Shown here in pieces: positions 10,639-22,454 of a stretch of 64,000 bases of DNA; the first letter of the stretch is position 1, and each line of letters begins with the position of its first letter. Below the pieces are notes generated by a model that did not search any database, was not told the origin of the DNA, and saw nothing but the letters and a program-made list of their open reading frames with translations. Made by a program: the position numbers and the translations under genes. The DNA comes from Tipula vernalis (Eukaryota > Arthropoda > Insecta > Diptera > Tipulidae), in NCBI GenBank assembly GCA_958295665.1, contig OY282558.1, forward strand, positions 309,228,092 through 309,292,091. Direction: 5' to 3'.

Positions 10639-13280
10639 TTACCTCGATGTCCCTTCCGTATCTGATAAACCACGTCGTTCATCCTTGATGACAGTGTAAG
10701 ATCCTTCCCATGCTGGTTGCAGCTTCGGTGATAATCCCTTTTTCCGTTGCGGGTTGTGAAGCCATACTAATTGCCCTTCCTGGAAGCCCTGGTTATTTGC
10801 TCGTATGTCATATCGAGCCTTCATCCGGTTACTTGACATCTGTATTTTTCCCCGTACAAATTGATGAAACTCATTAGTTCCTCTTTCATCCTGTCTACAT
10901 AATCCTGTCCACATAAAGCCGCTGATGGTACAGCCCCAAACTTTAGATCTCCAGGTAATCGTAGGTTATCTCCAAATAACGTTTTAGCTGGTGTTATTCC
11001 GGTTGCGTCATGTATTGCTGAACGACAGGCCATCAGAAACATCGGTATATGCCGATCCCAGTTGCGTTGGTTTTCTCAACGACCTTTACTAAATATTCCT
11101 CTAATGTACCATTGAATCTTTCCACCATACCATCAGACTGTGGATGCAAAGGCGTTGTTCTCGTTTTATTTATACCGAGCATCTAGCCTATTTCTTGAAA
11201 TACCACCGTTTCGAAATTCCGTCCTTGATCGGTGTGAATCTCCATCGGCACTCCAAATCTGCTAACCCAGTTGTTTACCACGGCATCAGCTATTGTTGTC
11301 GTCTCCTGATTGGGAATGGGGTACACCTCCGGCCATTTGCTGAAATAATCCATGATTACTAGCACATATTTGTTGCCGCTCTCGGTGGTGGGAAATGGCC
11401 CCGCTACATCCATTGCAATTCTTTCGAATGGTGCTCCGACGTTATATTGTTTCATGATTCCACGACTTTTACGTGCGGGTCCCTTCACCGCCGCACATTG
11501 GACACATTTTTGACACCATTCTATCGCAGACTGCCTAGAGCCTGCCCAGTAGAATCGTTGACGTATCTTTGCTAGTGTTTTATTAATTCCTAGGTGGCCC
11601 CCACTTGCTCCTCCAAGATACTCATTCAGAATTTCCGCAATCCGGCACTTTGGTATCACCAGCAACAATTGCTTCATTTTGCCATCCGTGCTTTCCCACA
11701 ATCGTTTTAAACAGCCATTCTCAAGACGGAGGCTATCCCATTGAGCCCAAATAAGCCTTGACAATGGGAGTTTTGTCTGCGATCTCGCTCCAAGTTGGCC
11801 GGTGTTCCTTTTCCTTCCATTCCATTATAACTGATAAATCCGTATCATTCAATTGCTCTTTCCTTATCATTTCGTCGGTCCACTCCTCATCAGGCAGCAC
11901 TTGCGTAAGCCTAACGTCGATCATACCTCCCTTTGCTTCAACATGGCCACAATGGTTACATTCTACTGGACACGGCCGTCTTGATAATGCGTCGGCATTT
12001 CCGTGTGCACTTCCCTTCCCATGTTAGATTTGGAAATCGTAGATTTGAAGACGTTCGATCCATCGTGCTACCTGTCCCTCTGGATTCTTGAACTGCAGCA
12101 GCCACCGTAAAGCGCCGTGATCTGTCCGTAAATGGAATTTTTGGCCATAAAGATACTTATGGAAATGCTTGACACATTCCACTATAGCCAACAATTCTTT
12201 CCGTGTCGCGCAGTAATTACGCTCCGGTTTTGATAATGTTTTGGAGTAGTACGCAATAACTCGTTCTTGGCCATTAATTTCCTGTGATAACACACCATTT
12301 ATACCGTCATGACTTGCATCGGTGTCCAAAATAAATTTCACGTTGGGTATAGGGTACGCGAGGATTGGCGCAACACATAACCGTCTCCTTAGTTCCACGA
12401 ATGCTTCCTCCTGTTTATCGTTCCATTCGAATGGCTTGTTCTTCCTGGTCAACTCGTGTAAACTCTTGGCAATGTTGGCGAATCCTGGCACGAAGCGTCT
12501 ATAGTAGGTGCACAATCCCAGAAAGCTTTGTAATTCGTGTAAGTTTTTAGCTCTTGGCCAGTTCTTTACCGCTGCGATATTTTCTTCGTCGGTGTGAATA
12601 CCATTAGTTGTTACAAGATGACCCAAATATTTGACTTCAGTTCTAAACAGTTTACACTTCTTTGGACTTAACTTTAATCCGGCGGCCTGTATCCGATCCA
12701 AAACTTCCGCCAAGTTCCTTAGATGCTCGTTAAAATCCTTACCCATGACGATGATATCGTCCAGATATGTTAGGCACGTCTTCCAATGTAATCCCCTTAA
12801 CACGCGCTCCATTAATCGTTCAAAAGTCGCAGGGGCATTACATAATCCGAACGGCATAACATTAAATTGCCAAAGCCCATTACCCACACTGAACGCTGTT
12901 TTCTCGCGATCTTCCTCATGGACTTCAACCTGCCAATAGCTGCTTTGTAGATCTAATGTGGAAAATATTCGAGCACCCGATAACGTGTCTTACGTGTCAT
13001 CGATCCTTGGCAGTGGGTAGCTATCTTTTTTCGTCACAGCATTGAATTTTCGGTAATCAATGCAGAATCTCATGCTACCGTCCTTCTTCTCGACCAATAC
13101 TACCGGTAAGCTCCATGGGCTGTTAGATGGTTCGATTACTCCTGCCGTCTGCGTTTCTGTTACCATCCGGTCGACTTCTTGTTGTTTTGCCACTGTTAAT
13201 CTCCTGGGTGGTTGACGAATTGGCATCTCTACTCCCGTATCAATTCGGTTCTTTACCATTGAAGTCCTTCCGTTATTATC
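10639..13280 (-). pseudogene. gypsy pol remnant: RT, RNase H, integrase
   Basis: The RT begins at about 13300 with a Q-P-P-R-R-L segment and [18 protein letters not shown], and FCIDYRKFN follows. The block 12887-12024 has MPFGLCNAPATFE, the catalytic YLDD, then the RNase H start LDTDAS and LRTDHGALRWL. Integrase (11764-11183) shows the H-x-H / CQKCVQC zinc site, DVAGPFP with the first Asp and HTDQGRNFE with the second. Two tail pieces, 11042-10821 and 10914-10639, finish pol. At least four frame changes separate the blocks, plus an in-frame stop upstream near 14010. The protein is not functional. Confidence 0.85.
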
Positions 13281-13284
13281 CGAC

Positions 13285-13981
13285 TGTAATGACATATTAC
13301 ATTTCTCATATAGTAAACAAACAAACGCATTCCAATCGTTTGTAAATGGAAATATAAATAGTATATTATTTGTTAGTGTAATTAGTGATAGTAAAATATG
13401 AATCAGCAATGTTGAAATATAATCATACATTTCATTTCAATAAGCGCGTGTACAAAGAAGTTATTGTTGTAATCAATGTAATAAAATTAAACGCGTGCAA
13501 ATACAATTGTTAGTGTAATAAATTGTAAATGCGCTGATTTATTATTTTAATATTGAATATAAATTTTGTCAATTAAACAAATTAATAAGTAAAGTAAATT
13601 TCAATCAGAGAATAAATTACACATTAAATTTAAGTATATAAACTGTAAAATTTTGTAAACAAAAAAAGAATAAATTTGGATCTAGTTGAGTGATCAACTA
13701 AATTAATTGGTTTGTTCTTAAAACAAGGAGCCACCCCGCTGAAACCAAGTTGCAATTAACTTTGCAATATAAGGTGGGTAAATGGCGAGGGCCAAAAGGG
13801 CGCTTTAGTCGACGCAAGAAATTGCGTTAAGAAGCGTAGGCCACTCTTCACCCTTGGCACTTCTTCACATAATAATAATTAATTAATCAACTACAAATAG
13901 TCAATATCAAATTTAAATAAATATATCATTTAATGGCGATCATGCCAATCATTTCATTGTAATAATATATATAATATTTCA
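13285..13981. mobile_element. Solo LTR inserted in gypsy pol
   Basis: This 697-bp non-coding segment starts TGTAATGACA, ends ATATTTCA, and is flanked on both sides by the 4-bp direct repeat CGAC (13281-13284 and 13982-13985). On the minus strand the pol reading frame before and after the insert is the same frame if the insert and one CGAC are ignored, which strongly supports an insertion here. TG...CA ends plus a 4-bp duplication fit a solo LTR left by LTR-LTR recombination. The family is unknown. Confidence 0.75.
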
Positions 13982-14095
13982 CGACGTACTGCAGAATATG
14001 GACGTTTACCGTTTGAGAAGTTGATGTGCAGAATCTTTCTGTGCCTCAGTAAGATCATCGGTCCATTTCTGCATGAGTTGTTCTACCATTTCAAA

Positions 14096-14924
14096 CAATT
14101 TAATTTATTCTGATTTTTTTTATTAAAGATAATTAATTATAATTTTTTGTAGTATTTTAAACTGTTAAATATTCCCAGTATGTATATATTATGGAAATTG
14201 AAATTAATTAAAATTATTAATTAAATTTCTTTTGTATAAAAAAACAATATTTTTTGACAGGTAAAACCAAAAACATTCTAGGATTTTTTGGTGATAAATG
14301 AGTGTGTTTTATGGCAAAACGTGATAAAAAATATCATGATATTTTTTATCAAATTTGCCCGAGGAAACACGACCATTTATTTTTAATGTTTTTATAGTAA
14401 CAATTGGTAAAAAAACAAAAAAAAAACGCTAACATAATTTTGCATGTTTATGTTTTGTTCTTGTCATTCAAACGAAAATTGTAATATACTAATCTTTTCT
14501 TCATCTAAATCGGGCATAAATCGGCCTTTGCACTTTCACATGTCCTTTAATTATAAATTGAAATTGAGAATTCGGTATCACTTCATTTGCTCGAGCAAAA
14601 AAATTATAAAATTTCAAAATCCAGGCTCATAAAACAGTTAAAATCCAGAAAGAAAATTACGAAAAAATCAAATAAATGAAAAAAAAAAAAAAAAAAATCA
14701 GTTTTATAGGAATTTTTAGACTTTTGTTACAAATTGAAACATTTCTCGTCCACATCTATCAGTAGATACAATCCTTTGAACTATATCTGCAAGGTTGAGG
14801 AAGCGATTTCCAGGATCATAAATATTTAAAATGAAAAATTGGATTTTTATAAATTTTAATTTTAACTTGGGCTGATGTGTTACTCGATTTGCGTTTTGTG
14901 GATTTTCCTTTGTGAATTTCGTTG
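14096..14924. other. AT-rich intergenic DNA with a short palindrome
   Basis: No gene was seen. A palindrome GATAAAAAATATCATGATAT... lies at about 14320-14349; a sister copy sits inside the short element at about 24976-25075. An A-rich tract lies at 14678-14698. Confidence 0.45.
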
Positions 14925-15226
14925 TTTCTGGATTTTCCTTTCGAGATTTTCGGTTTCTGTATTTTCATCTAGATAAAAAATAGTGAACCCTGTAATTATA
15001 TTCGACTCTGAATCGAATCTAGAGCTTCAGCCGGAACCGAACATTTTTTCTCAGACTGCACAGGCCTGAACAATTGGATTTCTGGATTTTCCTTTCGAGA
15101 TTTTCGGTTTCTGTATTTTCATCTAGATAAAAAATAGTGAACCCTGTAATTATATTCGACTCTGAATCGAATCTAGAGCTCCAGCCGGAATCGAACATTT
15201 TTTCTCAAACTGCACAGGCCTGAACA
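14925..15226. repeat. 154-bp tandem duplication, two copies
   Basis: The unit beginning TTTCTGGATTTTCCTTTCG at 14925 repeats at 15079 with only a few substitutions through GCACAGGCCTGAACA. The second copy ends at about 15226. Both are non-coding. High identity suggests a recent duplication. Confidence 0.85.
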
Positions 15227-15782
15227 TTTGCTCGACTGGTTTTCAAATTCTTACGACAAAACAACACAAATATCAAATTCCGTTGATGAAGCCATCACTT
15301 CAGTCATTAATATAATGCTAATGGCAGAAGAGTGTTTATTTTTCCATAAGTATGGAAATTTTAACGCCTCAGTACTGTTACAAACTTCATATGCCGTTTT
15401 ACAGTCTACTTCAGTCTAACATCAGTTTTATTAAGAAATTCGTAAGGTAAGAGAACTAGAATATCATTCACTTTACGAATAACCACTAAAGCTACTTTAT
15501 TATTAATTTCGAAACAACCGGAAGATAATTCTGTGGAAAATGTATGTGTGAAATGTGGTACATTTGGTACATTCGATCGATCCTCTTGTGGTACAAAATG
15601 TGCTAATGTTGACAATGTGGTACATTAGTTCAAAATGTGATACAATTCCACACAATGTGGTAGGTATGGTCACCCTAGAATAAAAACAAACAAAACAAGT
15701 GGTTGCATAAACTCCCCAGCTCCGACTCCACAGCCCTTCTAAAAACTAATAAATTCGAAAAAAGAAAGCATTTGCTACTTAC
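15227..15782. other. Non-coding; intron sequence of the ERMARD-like gene
   Basis: Several short ATGTGGTACATT-like words recur at 15550-15665. A copy of the dispersed CTCCGACTCCACAGCCCT repeat lies at about 15715-15740. On the minus strand this is the beginning of intron 2 of the ERMARD-like gene. No third exon was recognised here or further left. Confidence 0.4.
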
Positions 15783-16316
15783 ATCGCCTAATCCATGTTC
15801 AATAACCGATGTTAAGAACAAAATGTTTTCTAAATATTTTGTGGCATGTTCTTCTTTCAAATTAAAATCAAAAACTACTTCCTGTCCACATCCAATCCAT
15901 GCCAAATTCTCTAAAGTTGTAATGCTTCGCCCACATTTTTCTATTTCTTCCCAAACGGACTGCAGTTTACCAACGACATTTGAGCAAAATTCGTATGAAA
16001 AGGTGGGATTCTCCACTGAAATATACAAATAACACAAAATTTCTTAACCTAAAATTCTCAATAGCTTCACTTTCTACATACAATCAGATTTTTGGATTAC
16101 ATTGTTGATCGCACACCAATTTAGCAACAAATTTCCTTCTACATAATTATACTGATTCAATGAAAAATTAGAACAATCCCCTGAATATCGAGGAATTAAT
16201 AAAATTTTAATTTCTTCCGATAAATAAGTTTTCATTCTGCTGCTCTGACATTCAGGTATTTCATCGGAAGTTTCTGTATCGCTTTCGGATTTTTCAAATA
16301 AAGTTCCAAATTCCAT
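15783..16316 (-). CDS. ERMARD-like protein, first two exons (putative)
   Basis: Exon 1 is 16316-16082 and exon 2 is 16015-15783, joined by GT-AG splicing (donor GTATGT, acceptor TTTCAG) with the frame kept. A good donor, GTAAGT, follows exon 2. The start is the ATG at 16316. The 156-residue product has an acidic N-terminus (EKSESDTETSDE), then NWCAINNVI, then SVWEEIEKCG, LENLAWIG and FLTSVIEHGLGD. The last motif recalls the LTSCLERALGDV segment of vertebrate ERMARD, a membrane-associated ER protein. The rest of that roughly 600-residue family is not visible. The downstream part is either beyond a very long transposon-filled intron or lost. The start is 370 bp from the mannosidase stop, same strand. 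Confidence 0.5.
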
Positions 16317-16685
16317 GATTTTTAAAATAATGACATTTACCAAGCCGCCAGAAAAATAATTTTAAAATAAAAAAATTGTGTATTCAATAAATTTGAAAAT
16401 TTATTTAATTGTTTCGAAATTTGTATAAATAAAAGTTACAATCCAAGTGAAAAAATTGTGAATTTTAATAATAATGTAAAATGCCTGTGACTCTGTTTTT
16501 ACTGGATTGCAAACACAGGCTACTAATATATGTACTACATACAAATAATTATAATTCCTATCCTAGAAATCAACAAAAAATTTAACCAAGAAAAACTGTG
16601 CTGCTGCTCCAATCTTAAGTAAATTTGTATTTTCAAAGTGTACCTACAAATAAATTAAATTAATTTATTTCTAATTTTGAATTAA
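16317..16685. other. Intergenic region between mannosidase and ERMARD-like gene
   Basis: It contains the mannosidase 3' UTR (an AATAAA on the minus strand at 16669-16664 lies close behind the stop) and presumably the promoter of the ERMARD-like gene. No TATA box stands out. Confidence 0.4.
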
Positions 16686-19600
16686 TCATCTTTCAATAAT
16701 AAATGCTTTTATGTCCATGGGACAAATACTAATTTCATCTGATGTGAGCTGATCATCTTTCTTAAGTAACGTCAGAGGTGCTGAAAAAAATTCTTTATTG
16801 TCCGAAAGACCAAATAAGCGTTTTACATTAAATATTCCATCTCGATTTATATCATTCGAACATTCCGCAAAATGTTTCCGATGCACAACAACACCGATCG
16901 TTGGTTTATCGTTTGTTTTCACGTGCGATAACTCGCGCACAGCTGCAATTTCAATACCACGCTCAAATGGCTCATGATTTATACCAAATTGTGGGATTGC
17001 ACCCACCCAATCATTTTCATGATAGACTAATTTTTCGAATGGATGAAGCAGCGTCTGTAATTCGTGATGGCTGTTTAGCGTTAGATAGCCTGCCGGATAG
17101 GATGATTCGAATTTTGTACACGACTCACGATTTTCAAGAATAAGTTTGAATATTTGTAATGTTGGTTGATTATCTAAAACTCCTTGTCCTAATCCTCGAT
17201 TGTCATCTCGCAATAATCGTCGATCTTGCATTATTTCAAGTTGACCCGATTTAAGGGATGAACCACCAAGTGGTTGCGCAGTCAAAAGAGTCAATCGTAC
17301 GGATTCATCTTCAATATACATACTTGTCGGAATCGGATAATAATTAGCTTGTAGAGGAATTTTCCCGAATCTTTCACGCTTTATTATCTGGAGTCCATTT
17401 AAATCCGTATAAAATATGTCCTTACTATTAATATTGGTTGAAATTCTCATAGTTATTTCGGTATCACCCCTATCACCAATGTCCACTAAATTTCGAATCT
17501 CAAGAGCGCTATTATCTCGAATTATGGTTTCATGTAGTGCGAAGGGTAGTCCAGTAGATACACTCGATTCAATTTCACCTTTACTTATCAATACCACAGG
17601 TGTACCAATTTTTAATGCGGTAGCATCACCATCTGGCAAAAATAAGTAGGCACCACTTTGATCTCCGTTTTGCTTTTTAACACCATATTTAAGGAATTCC
17701 AGGTGAACTGGAAAATTTTCCGTATTCTTATCTAGCAGAATTGATTTAAGCAAACCAAAGTTATTGAATGATGCCCCAACATCATGATTCTCGGTCAATG
17801 AGATATCTCGATGTTCGGCAAAATCAACAGAATACGGATAATCACCAGGATTAATTGAAAATGGAGTAGAGGTGAGTATGGTAATTTTTGAAAATTTTGT
17901 ACCAGCGCTATCTTGGACTCCTGTAGTTGCAGTTATGGTGTAGACCGTCATACCCAACGGTGGAGCTCTAGCTTTAAAGATAACACGATATTTTGTTGTC
18001 GATGCTTGTGGCAATACTGATTGATACACATTACTGTGCCAACTCCAAACGGGTGCAACTTGACATTCGACCAAATTTCCCTCAAAATCGGTTACTTTAA
18101 CGAATGGGCGCGACACATAAAATTCAACAATCTCCTCACGTTCATAAGGTAACGAATTGTGAACAACAATATGTTTGTTCGGAATTTCATCTCCGAGAAT
18201 AATCACTGGTCGTGAATCTTCAGGACTAGGACTTCTAGAATCATCTATATTGAAATATTGGAACTTGTAATCCGGTTTATAAATCTGAAAGTTATAAACA
18301 CAAATAATTATTTTTTATTTAATTGCCACGGTTTCACTTCTTACACTTGGTTTTGTAAGTAATCTATAAACTGACTGTTGGATAACATTTTTGGCGTTAT
18401 TTAATGCTTTTAACATGCGCTGCGAATAATCAATAACAACCTCATCTTTCGCTGTGCCAGTTATACCATCGTGATGTTGAAACAACGACAATTCTCTCCG
18501 TGAAACTTCTAGCAAATCATCAAAGCCCGCTTCATCGTCCCATGCCACCCAAGCATGCAACATTTCTGCTGTTCTCAAATAATTTAACAAGACACGATCC
18601 ATACGTTTATGGAAAGGCCGAGACGTGTAATATCCGCTCCAATAGTGATTGTCACGATCAGCATACGTGAAAAAATCGCCACTTAATGAAGGAAATTCAG
18701 AGATGTTACGCTCCTTTCGTACTGAATCGAAATATTCAGATAATGTGCTAAATTTCGCTTCTGTATGCAAATCGGGATTGTTATTAATATATTCAAATAT
18801 TTTTTCGAAATTTTCTCGTTGCGCTTCCCATTCAACACTTTGACTGTATCGAAAATCATCACCTAACGGAATAAGAACGGATTTCGTTTTATATAGTACC
18901 GACTTTTTACGCCATTGATCTAGCACTAATTCAGCTTTTGCGGCAACATTTTTATCCGTTATTTGTTGTGGCGGTATTTGCCAAGGACATGTCAAACCGT
19001 AACCTGGTAATCGCTTAAAATCAAACTGGCAGCATACTTTTGGATCTGGCCCACATGTATGAGGTACATCATAAGAATAAAATGGCATCATATGAGTGAA
19101 AAAATCTGTTTCACCGGTAGTATCCCATAGTTGTCTCCACCGAAATTCAAGTTCTTCTGTTTGGGCTAGACGTTTCTTAACAATGTAATGTGTTCGTTGA
19201 ATTAACAAATTTTCAAGATTTGCCCCTTTTAAAATTACTGGCATAGTCGCACTATGTCCAAACGGATCAATAGCCCACGATGATTTTGGCGTATAATCTA
19301 AAGTCAATTTTAACCATTTCTGTCCCTCGGTCAACTGTTGAAGAATACTTAGCCAATGTGAATTAGCCTCGTCTGCCATTACCCAACCGCCAGTCACAAA
19401 TTCTAGTTGTTTTCGTTTTAAAATTTTTTTAAGTTTATTTTTGTCTGTGGGTGATAAATGATCGTACCATCGTTGAAAATAAGAGATTTCCGCCCAAATG
19501 AATTTCATGTTCTCGAATTGGTCTAAATGTCGTAGCATATTATTTAGAATATTTTTTGTGCTACGATTATAGTAATCTTCAAAGGTTTGAAGCCAACCTG

Positions 19601-20258
19601 GATCGTTATGAGAGTGGGGGACAACAAATACTTTTAATTTATGGTGGCTATTCCACTGATGTGCATCGTAAGTAATCCGCCAACCTTGTTTCCACGGACC
19701 ACCGTCGACGTTGTCGAAAGACACATTGCGATATATTTCTAACATCTAAAAATGGGGAAATTTGGTAGTCGTATCTAAGAATAAATCTCCAAAGATCAAT
19801 ACTTACTTGAATATTAGGTTTAGGTACAACATCTGGTTTTAGACTGCATTTGAATTCCTGAATTCCTTTTTGAAAAGGTAAATCATTTGATTTTATCACA
19901 GACTCTTTAAACATTTCACGATTATCCAACTGAGGTTTAGGCTGCTGAAGAGGTTCTGCGTTGTTGTTATTCATATTCTCGTTATTACCTGAGTATTGAA
20001 ACGTGTTGATTTGTTTCTTAATTTCACCAACTTCGGCACGATGGTGATTTAGACCTTTTTCCAATTCCTCTAGCTTATTTTGTAAATATAAATAGGTTTT
20101 CTGGAATAAAAACATGTAATGGATCGTATGCTGCTTTGTATACAGTTTCTTACCTTGTCATTAGGAACAGCATGATTTATTATTAGGTAAACACATAGGA
20201 ATACCACAATAACAATTCCACATATAATTAATGCAAATTTTCGTCTAATTCGCATCAT
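16686..20258 (-). CDS. alpha-Man-IIa: Golgi alpha-mannosidase II (GH38)
   Basis: This type II Golgi membrane enzyme removes two mannoses from the GlcNAcMan5GlcNAc2 N-glycan. Four exons: 20258-20154, 20100-19807, 19745-18345 and 18284-16686, all GT-AG, giving 1132 residues (Drosophila: about 1108). The start MMRIRRKF gives a short basic cytosolic tail, then a membrane anchor at about residues 8-32, and a stem with coiled-coil character. GH38 motifs follow: HSHNDPGW (His177, Asp181 of the zinc site), SWAIDPFGHS (nucleophile Asp293) and QHHDGITGT (His557, His558, Asp559). The C-terminal half keeps LDNQPTLQIF- and ANYYPIP-type blocks of the Drosophila enzyme. No lesion was seen, so it should be active. 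Confidence 0.95.
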
Positions 20259-20765
20259 TTTATATTTATTAGAAACATATGTATAAGGAATATCTTTTCT
20301 TTATGAAACTCCTTATCTATAAGTGTATTAAAGTACAAATGAAATTATCAATGACCGGCAACGTAATCAAAAACTAAGTACTTGATATTTGTTTAAAAAA
20401 AACACTTATAAATGTTGTTTTACGTATTTTTATTAACTACACTATACATTAGTCTACAATTAGATTCTTAATTAACAGGTTTATTAAATATTTATATTTA
20501 ATGAAAAAAAATTTAGTAAATAAATAAAACAGAAACGTAACAAAAAAGTCAACACAAGAATTCTCTTGCAAAAAAAGTAGAAACGTCAAAATTTGTATAA
20601 ATGTACTTTTGTAAATGGATAGGGTTGAATTTTTTTTTTAAATTTTATCGAAACCGCTGAATTCGAAAGGAATGTGTTCATCATGTTCAACTTCGGGCCA
20701 ATTCCCAGAGGAAATCCGAACGGAAAATATCCAACAGACGATTCAGGCCCGACAAAGGTGTTTAA
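20259..20765. promoter_or_regulatory. Upstream region of alpha-mannosidase II
   Basis: AT-rich DNA 5' of the mannosidase start; it should hold the 5' UTR and promoter. No core-promoter motif can be named with confidence. At about 20680-20760 a GC-richer segment of unknown origin precedes the inverted-repeat element. Confidence 0.3.
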
Positions 20766-20953
20766 TGTCGATTTCGATTCACCTTTTACCAAATCTTTAA
20801 GAGATCACTTTTTAGGCTGTGTGAATCGAACAGTTGCTCTGCAATATAATATATATGTGTACGTGTTTTTGACGTTTATATAAACATAACCTAAAATTTT
20901 TATAAAAGATCGATATTCTATAAAAAACAACTTAACATATTCTAATGTTATAT

Positions 20954-21215
20954 CAAAACCAACAAAAATGTTTATACAAGCCAAACCAAAACCAACAAAA
21001 ATGTTTATACAAGCCAAACAGTACAAACACTTAAGGTATAAAAAGTACATTAAGGCGTAGTATTAGTGATGCATACAAATAAATCAGAAAGTATATATAC
21101 ACAAAACAGATAAGTATAGGTGATACATTCATAATAAATATAGTGTATTTTTTTTTGATAGTATCTGTGTAAGGAGGGAACGAGACGGCTTGTATAAACA
21201 TTTTTGTTGGTTTTG
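20954..21215. mobile_element. MITE with 29-bp inverted repeats inserted in the foldback arm
   Basis: It begins CAAAACCAACAAAAATG and ends with the reverse complement; GTTATAT (20947-20953 and 21216-21222) is duplicated on both sides. The left terminal repeat occurs twice in tandem (unit of about 37 bp, AACCAACAAAAATGTTTAT). A 7-8-bp duplication fits a hAT- or P-like mechanism. The other arm of the host element lacks this segment, which proves the insertion. Confidence 0.75.
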
Positions 21216-21356
21216 GTTATATACAATACATAACAACAACAAGTTAATTCTATAATATAAAATATTTACATAAGAAAAAACAGAAACCCAAAATATAACA
21301 CAAAACACAAATGACGCTTTCAAAATGACAGTTCTATTTGTGTTTGCATATGTAAA

Positions 21357-21959
21357 GCCGGTATTCCATTGTGAAAAAATGTTTATCAGCAAAAATATAT
21401 TGAGATAAAAATATAAAATCGGTGGTTGTGTGAATGAGACACCCGACTTCGTCAGTAAACATTTTTATTACAAAAAAGTTGTGGCTGTGTTAGTGTGATG
21501 CCATAATTATTGACCAAAAGCACCAAAAGTATCAAATGGAGTACTTTTAATTGCAACCCTCTAACACATCCACATAAATTTTGTGTACGGATGATAACAT
21601 ATTTCTCGCACACAATATTAATTTTCATAGTACGTCATTTTTATAGTAAAGATATTTTTTATTTTTTATTCTGTGACAGAAAATAAATGAAAAAAAAAAA
21701 AATTCTGATATGTGTGAAAATAATATTTAATTTTTTAGATAATTTTGAGAGGTGAAAATATACGAATTAAGAATAACGCATAATTTTGTTCATATTTGTT
21801 GGTTATTTTTTTGTTTGCTGTCAAAATTTATCCATACAACTTTGCTATAAAATAAAAAATAAAAAAATTGTTTTTTCTTTGTCACTCTAATGTAACATTT
21901 TTTTTGTCTTCTTTCATTTTTTCCAGCAGTCAGTAAATTTTTCATAATGGAATACCGGC
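21357..21959. mobile_element. Inverted-repeat element with TTAA-like flank
   Basis: The ends read GCCGGTATTCCATT and the reverse complement AATGGAATACCGGC. The right flank is TTAA and the left flank TAAA. The interior is AT-rich and non-coding, about 600 bp. It sits between the arms of the foldback element. Confidence 0.6.
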
Positions 21960-22454
21960 TTAAGACAACAACAATTTTGCTCGATCGAGCGACTTTCTTG
22001 GCGAATCGAACAGTTTGACAGCAGAAAGAGCAAGCCGGTTTGCTCTTTTTTGGTGAATCGAAAACCACATTAGATTATTGTTTGTTTAAACTTAAGGACC
22101 TAAACGCATTTTATTTCATACACAAACACAAATAGAACTGTCATTTTGAAAGCGTCATTATGCTTTGTGTTATATTTTGTGTTTCTGTTTATTTTTATGT
22201 AAATATTTTATATTATAGAATTAACTTGTTCTTGTTATGTATTGTATATAACATTAGAATATGTTAAGTAGTTTTTTATAGAGTATCGATCTTTTATAAA
22301 AATTATAGGTTATGTTTAAATAAACGTCAAAAACACGCACACATATATATTACGGAGCAACTGTTCGATTCACACAGCCTAGAAAGGGATCTTTTAAAGA
22401 TTTGGTAAAAGGTGAATCGAAATCGACATAAAACTGACCGACCAAACGGCTTAA

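Larger units (their letters stand above)
10130..14095 (-). mobile_element. Degenerate Ty3/gypsy LTR retrotransposon, 5' truncated
   Basis: The minus strand carries in order a pre-RT linker (14090-13986), reverse transcriptase, RNase H, integrase and a C-terminal pol tail, then a polypurine tract and a presumed 3' LTR. No gag, protease or 5' LTR is visible; the element stops at about 14095 in AT-rich DNA. The coding part is broken by several frameshifts and stops and by insertion of an unrelated solo LTR at 13285-13981. No env-like frame was seen. Confidence 0.85.
20766..22429. mobile_element. Foldback-type element with long inverted arms, itself invaded
   Basis: The outer ends read ATGTCGATTTCGATTCACC and its complement. 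The left arm runs 20766-20953, is interrupted by a separate insertion, and continues at 21223-21345. It pairs over more than 300 bp with the continuous right arm, about 22125-22429. The interior holds another inverted-repeat element (21357-21959). No transposase frame was found, so it is non-autonomous. Confidence 0.75.

Noticed and set aside
18306..18344. In-frame continuation of mannosidase exon 3 to a stop, suggesting a truncated protein
   Set aside because: The GTAAGA donor at 18344 and the TTTCAG acceptor before 18284 restore the conserved reading frame (LLTKPS then IYKPDYKF), so this is an intron.
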